A DNA stretch of 9,519 nt from Bacteroidales bacterium (lineage in GTDB: Bacteria > Bacteroidota > Bacteroidia > Bacteroidales > Paludibacteraceae): assembly GCA_018066005.1 (NCBI GenBank), contig JAGHSG010000127.1, forward strand, positions 1 through 9,519. The letters are read 5' to 3'. The position numbers and the translations under genes are program-made. The notes below the pieces were generated by a model, which saw only the letters and a program-made list of their open reading frames with translations, was not told the origin of the DNA and searched no databases. The first letter of the stretch is position 1; each line of letters starts with the position of its first letter. This document shows positions 7,424-9,519 of this stretch, one piece after another.

Positions 7424-7472
7424 AATTATTAGGCGTATTTGATAGATTAATAATTTTTGCAAAAACAGCGTA

Positions 7473-7504
7473 CAAAATTACAAATAATTTTTGGATTATG
7501 CAAA
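7473..7504 (-). promoter_or_regulatory. Predicted promoter of the mre operon (Bacteroidota type)
   Basis: On the - strand, TTTG (7504-7501) is followed after exactly 20 nt by TAATTTTG (7480-7473), a full match to the Bacteroidota -33/-7 consensus TTTG-N19-21-TAnnTTTG used by the primary sigma factor. Transcription would start near 7465-7469, giving a leader of about 42-46 nt before the mreB ATG. This is a consensus match only, without direct evidence of transcription. Confidence 0.75.
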
Positions 7505-7514
7505 TAAATTTGCA
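7499..7514. promoter_or_regulatory. Perfect palindrome containing both divergent -33 boxes
   Basis: The sequence TGCAAAT-AA-ATTTGCA has 7-bp arms around a 2-bp centre. The -33 TTTG of the mre promoter lies in its left half (7501-7504, - strand) and the -33 TTTG of the feoB-like gene in its right half (7509-7512, + strand). A partial direct copy (TGCAAATA) recurs at 7511-7518. It may be an operator for a dimeric regulator or simply the result of two back-to-back -33 boxes. It does not match the classical Fur box well. Confidence 0.6.
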
Positions 7515-7540
7515 AATATGATTATTTTTTTGTACTTTTG
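7509..7540 (+). promoter_or_regulatory. Predicted promoter of the feoB-like operon (Bacteroidota type)
   Basis: TTTG (7509-7512), a 20-nt spacer and TACTTTTG (7533-7540) match the Bacteroidota promoter consensus fully. Transcription would begin near 7544-7548, giving a short leader of about 25 nt. The two divergent -33 boxes are only 4 bp apart, so polymerases could compete or both be blocked by one bound protein. Confidence 0.75.
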
Positions 7541-7543
7541 TAG

Positions 7544-7562
7544 CCCCATTATAAATTAGGGG
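7544..7562 (+). repeat. Small inverted repeat at the feoB-like transcription start and leader
   Basis: CCCCATT and AATTAGGGG pair through four G-C and three A-T pairs, with a TA bulge and a 3-nt ATA loop. It lies between the -7 box and the start codon (8 nt before the ATG). Depending on the exact transcription start it may be an operator, or a hairpin at the very 5' end of the mRNA that could affect ribosome access or stability. Confidence 0.45.
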
Positions 7563-7570
7563 TAGTAGGT

Positions 7571-9253
7571 ATGTCCGACAAACAACACATAGAAGTTGCA
7601 TTGGTAGGTAGTCCGAAAAGCGGAAAATCGGCCCTAATCGCACAGATGCAATTAGCCGCTGCCAAGCGGCAGGATGTTGTTGTGGATTTTGACGAACACC
7701 ATTCACATAAAGAGATGGACTGCGAATCCCACGACGTGGTACTGCAAGTGGTAGATGCCGTCAATCTGGAAGAGAGCCTGATGCTCACGCCGTCGTTTGT
7801 CGATCATAACCACCACCTCGTCCTGGCCATCAACCGCTACGACTTATTACTCAAGACCCACCACCGCATCAACCTGACCCGCTTCCGCGAATTGGTAGGC
7901 GTGCCGGTGTTGACTGTTTCGTCCGTTACCGGCGAAGGGATTGAAGATGTACTGAATGAGGTGATTGTGGCCGCACAGACAGACTGTACCGCTCACCCCG
8001 TCGTGCATGCGTGGGAACAACAGGAAGAGGACGCCTATCGCGCGTATGTACAAGGTGTGCTCCACGAGACCCTGATACACCCGCGATGGGATTCCCACAC
8101 ACTCTTGGAGAAAATCAACCGCATCCTAATCAATAAATGGACAGGCATACCTATTTTGATAGCGTTATTGGGATTTGCTTTTTGGGCAACTTTTGCCATT
8201 GGCGAACCACTCCAAAACCTCCTCCAAAGCGGCATAGATGCGCTGTATCTATGGATTGTAAACACAATGCCCGCAAGTTGGTTGCAGAGTTTAGTGGCTG
8301 ACGGAATTGTATTGGGTGTCGGATCCTTACTAACCGCCCTTCCCAATATCGTGGTGTTGTTCTTCTTCATCAGCATGATGGAAGATACCGGTTATTTGGC
8401 ACGTGTCGCGTACCTGATGGATGATATTATGCACATAGTGGGCTTGCACGGACGCTCTTTTATCCCCCTATTGATGGGCTTCAACTGCAATGTGCCGGCT
8501 ATTATTGCAGCACGGGATATACACAATACCAAAAACCGTATCTTGACAATCCTGATGGTACCTTTTATGTCCTGCTCGGCACGCCTTCCGGTATATATAC
8601 TGTTCGTTTCCACCTTCTTTACACAGCACAAAGCGTTGGTATTAGGTTCTATCTACCTAATCGGTTTGGCATTGAGTTTTCTTTTCGGGTGGATTATGAA
8701 GCATACCAAATGGTTTAAGCAACCCGAACAGGACTATATCAACGAGTTACCGAAGTTCCAAATACCTTCTTGGCAAAGTATGGGACGACATATCTGGTAT
8801 CGAATCAAAGACTTCCTACAAAAAATATCTACCGTCGTGCTGTGTGCTTCGGTGATTATTTGGGCATTGGAGTATTTCCCAAATGGCAATTTGAATGATT
8901 TAGACTCGTCGTGGTTAGCCGCTATCGGCAAAGCCATTGAACCCCTTATGCAACCATTAGGATTTGATTGGAAAATGTCCGTTTGTCTCCTGACCGGTCT
9001 GCCTGCCAAAGAAGCCATCGTGTCCTCGTTTGCCATCTTATACGGCGGTAATCTGATGAATGCACCTTTTACGCCGGTCAGTGCATACGCTTTCCTGGTG
9101 TTCACCCTGTTATACTTCCCGTGTATAGCAACCATATCGACCATTCGAAAGGAAACGAATCGCTATTGGGCTATTTTTGCGGTCATCAACTCCCTACTAT
9201 TGGCATGGTTAATGACTTGGTTAGTAACAGTAATAGGTAATACTATATGGTAG
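7571..9253 (+). CDS. FeoB-like metal permease with degenerate, shortened GTPase domain
   Basis: A 560-residue protein with a complete FeoB membrane core and an abnormal cytoplasmic part. In the core, the family hallmarks are clear: IVLFFFIS-like gate segment with EDTGYLARVAYLMD (271-284), SFIPLLMGFNCNVPA (296-310, C306), PFMSCSARLPVY (331-342, C335) and LLTGLPAKEAIVSS (473-486). FeoB moves ferrous iron, or in some paralogues manganese (P. gingivalis FeoB2), across the inner membrane. The N-terminal G domain keeps the P-loop GSPKSGKS (13-20), NRYD (88-91) as G4 and SSVTGEG (117-123) as G5, but the usual G2/switch I and the DxPG G3 motif are absent. About 30 residues are missing between the P-loop and the strand VVLQVVDA. 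In their place is a stretch rich in H, D, E and one C (39-55). No FeoA is fused or adjacent. The frame is intact, so it does not look like a pseudogene. Start ATG at 7571; an in-frame stop lies at 7541-7543. Confidence 0.9.
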   Translation: MSDKQHIEVALVGSPKSGKSALIAQMQLAAAKRQDVVVDFDEHHSHKEMDCESHDVVLQVVDAVNLEESLMLTPSFVDHNHHLVLAINRYDLLLKTHHRINLTRFRELVGVPVLTVSSVTGEGIEDVLNEVIVAAQTDCTAHPVVHAWEQQEEDAYRAYVQGVLHETLIHPRWDSHTLLEKINRILINKWTGIPILIALLGFAFWATFAIGEPLQNLLQSGIDALYLWIVNTMPASWLQSLVADGIVLGVGSLLTALPNIVVLFFFISMMEDTGYLARVAYLMDDIMHIVGLHGRSFIPLLMGFNCNVPAIIAARDIHNTKNRILTILMVPFMSCSARLPVYILFVSTFFTQHKALVLGSIYLIGLALSFLFGWIMKHTKWFKQPEQDYINELPKFQIPSWQSMGRHIWYRIKDFLQKISTVVLCASVIIWALEYFPNGNLNDLDSSWLAAIGKAIEPLMQPLGFDWKMSVCLLTGLPAKEAIVSSFAILYGGNLMNAPFTPVSAYAFLVFTLLYFPCIATISTIRKETNRYWAIFAVINSLLLAWLMTWLVTVIGNTIW

Positions 9254-9420
9254 AAAAAGTGATTGTCATTATATTGAATGCTGCGGCTGTATCGGGATGG
9301 ATATATGCTATTTATAAGCAAACAAAACAACCTCCTTTCGACGGTTGCTCCGGCTGCTCCTTGCGGGATAAATGCACGAAGATAAAAAAGAAATTAAGCT
9401 ATTGCTTGCTATATATATAA
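9247..9420 (+). CDS. FeoB-associated Cys-rich membrane protein
   Basis: A 57-residue open frame whose ATG overlaps the last 7 nt of the feoB-like gene. It has one N-terminal membrane helix (about 4-22, VIVIILNAAAVSGWIYAIY), a short linker with PPF, then a cysteine motif C34-S-G-C37-x5-C43, followed by a Lys-rich tail with a further Cys (C53). This arrangement matches the small FeoB-associated Cys-rich membrane proteins that lie directly after feoB in many bacteria. They are thought to assist FeoB, and the cysteines could bind iron or an Fe-S cluster; the function is not proven. Overlap with feoB implies translational coupling. It ends in TAA (9418-9420). Confidence 0.85.
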   Translation: MVEKVIVIILNAAAVSGWIYAIYKQTKQPPFDGCSGCSLRDKCTKIKKKLSYCLLYI

Positions 9421-9519
9421 TGTGTGCGACGGTTATTCCGCTCTTTGCTCACTTACAAGGTGTAGTCTTGGACGACCAAGGCGAACCTCTTGTGGGTGCC
9501 AATGTCTATTGGGCGGGAA
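9372..9519 (+). CDS. Start of a secreted carboxypeptidase-regulatory-like protein, probably TonB-dependent receptor (3' end outside the window)
   Basis: Forty-nine residues are visible. The N-terminus is a good signal peptide: charged n-region MHEDKKEIK, hydrophobic core LLLAIYIMCATVIPLFA, and likely cleavage after that A. Then LQGVVLDDQGEPLVGANVYWAG matches the first strands of the carboxypeptidase-regulatory-like domain that opens many Bacteroidota TonB-dependent (SusC-like and siderophore-type) receptors. I choose ATG 9372, within the preceding gene in another frame (49-nt overlap). The later ATG at 9420-9422 would leave too short a signal sequence. The position behind the feoB-like gene suggests a metal or metal-chelate receptor, but the beta-barrel itself is not visible, so other proteins with this domain remain possible. 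Confidence 0.7.
   Translation, partial: MHEDKKEIKLLLAIYIMCATVIPLFAHLQGVVLDDQGEPLVGANVYWAG

Noticed and set aside
7424..7462. Extended MreB N-terminus with 13 extra residues from the ATG at 7462
   Set aside because: The extra residues are not typical of MreB, and the ATG would be only a few bases from the predicted transcription start. The ATG at 7423 gives the usual N-terminus.
7499..7514. Classical Fur box
   Set aside because: The arms TGCAAAT/ATTTGCA resemble a Fur half-site only in A/T content and have a 2-bp centre rather than the 7-1-7 layout, so I name it only as an unassigned palindrome.
7571..9253. FeoB-like gene as a decaying pseudogene
   Set aside because: The frame is uninterrupted, the membrane core motifs are all present, a consensus promoter precedes it and the downstream partner gene overlaps it, so a functional variant is more likely.

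Overview
The window looks like a chromosomal segment of a Bacteroidota bacterium, most likely Bacteroidales. Three things point there: the DUF5606 protein at the left edge, which as far as I know is restricted to this phylum; two divergent promoters that fit the phylum-specific TTTG-N20-TAnnTTTG pattern; and start codons that lack Shine-Dalgarno sequences. The genus cannot be fixed from what is visible. Coding density is very high, and no gene-free stretch reaches 300 bases.

Left part (1-2103, + strand): the 3' end of a DUF5606 gene, a striking array of four small hairpins joined by a constant linker (397-488), a Nif3/YbgI-type dinuclear-metal protein that starts with TTG, and a coiled-coil C4 zinc-ribbon protein of the COG1579 type. 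Two short heptanucleotide tandem repeats lie in or at the end of the Nif3 gene.

Middle part (2104-7423, - strand): a complete rod-shape (elongasome) operon in the order mreB-mreC-mreD-mrdA(PBP2)-rodA. Neighbouring genes overlap or nearly touch (27 nt gap, then 8, 4 and 17 nt overlaps). MreB filaments, the MreC/MreD membrane scaffold, the PBP2 transpeptidase and the RodA glycosyltransferase together insert lateral-wall peptidoglycan. The rodA stop codon directly abuts the stop codon of the convergent zinc-ribbon gene, leaving no intergenic base.

Right part (7571-9519, + strand): a metal-uptake unit that diverges from mreB. It encodes an unusual FeoB-like permease with a shortened GTPase domain, a 57-residue FeoB-associated Cys-rich membrane protein, and the beginning of a secreted protein with a carboxypeptidase-regulatory-like fold, probably a TonB-dependent receptor. 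The reading frames overlap, which suggests one transcript linking outer-membrane and inner-membrane metal import.

The items most worth a second look are the compensatory hairpin array at 397-488, the FeoB with its GTPase switch region replaced by a short His/acidic stretch, and the 16-bp palindrome that holds the -33 boxes of both divergent promoters.
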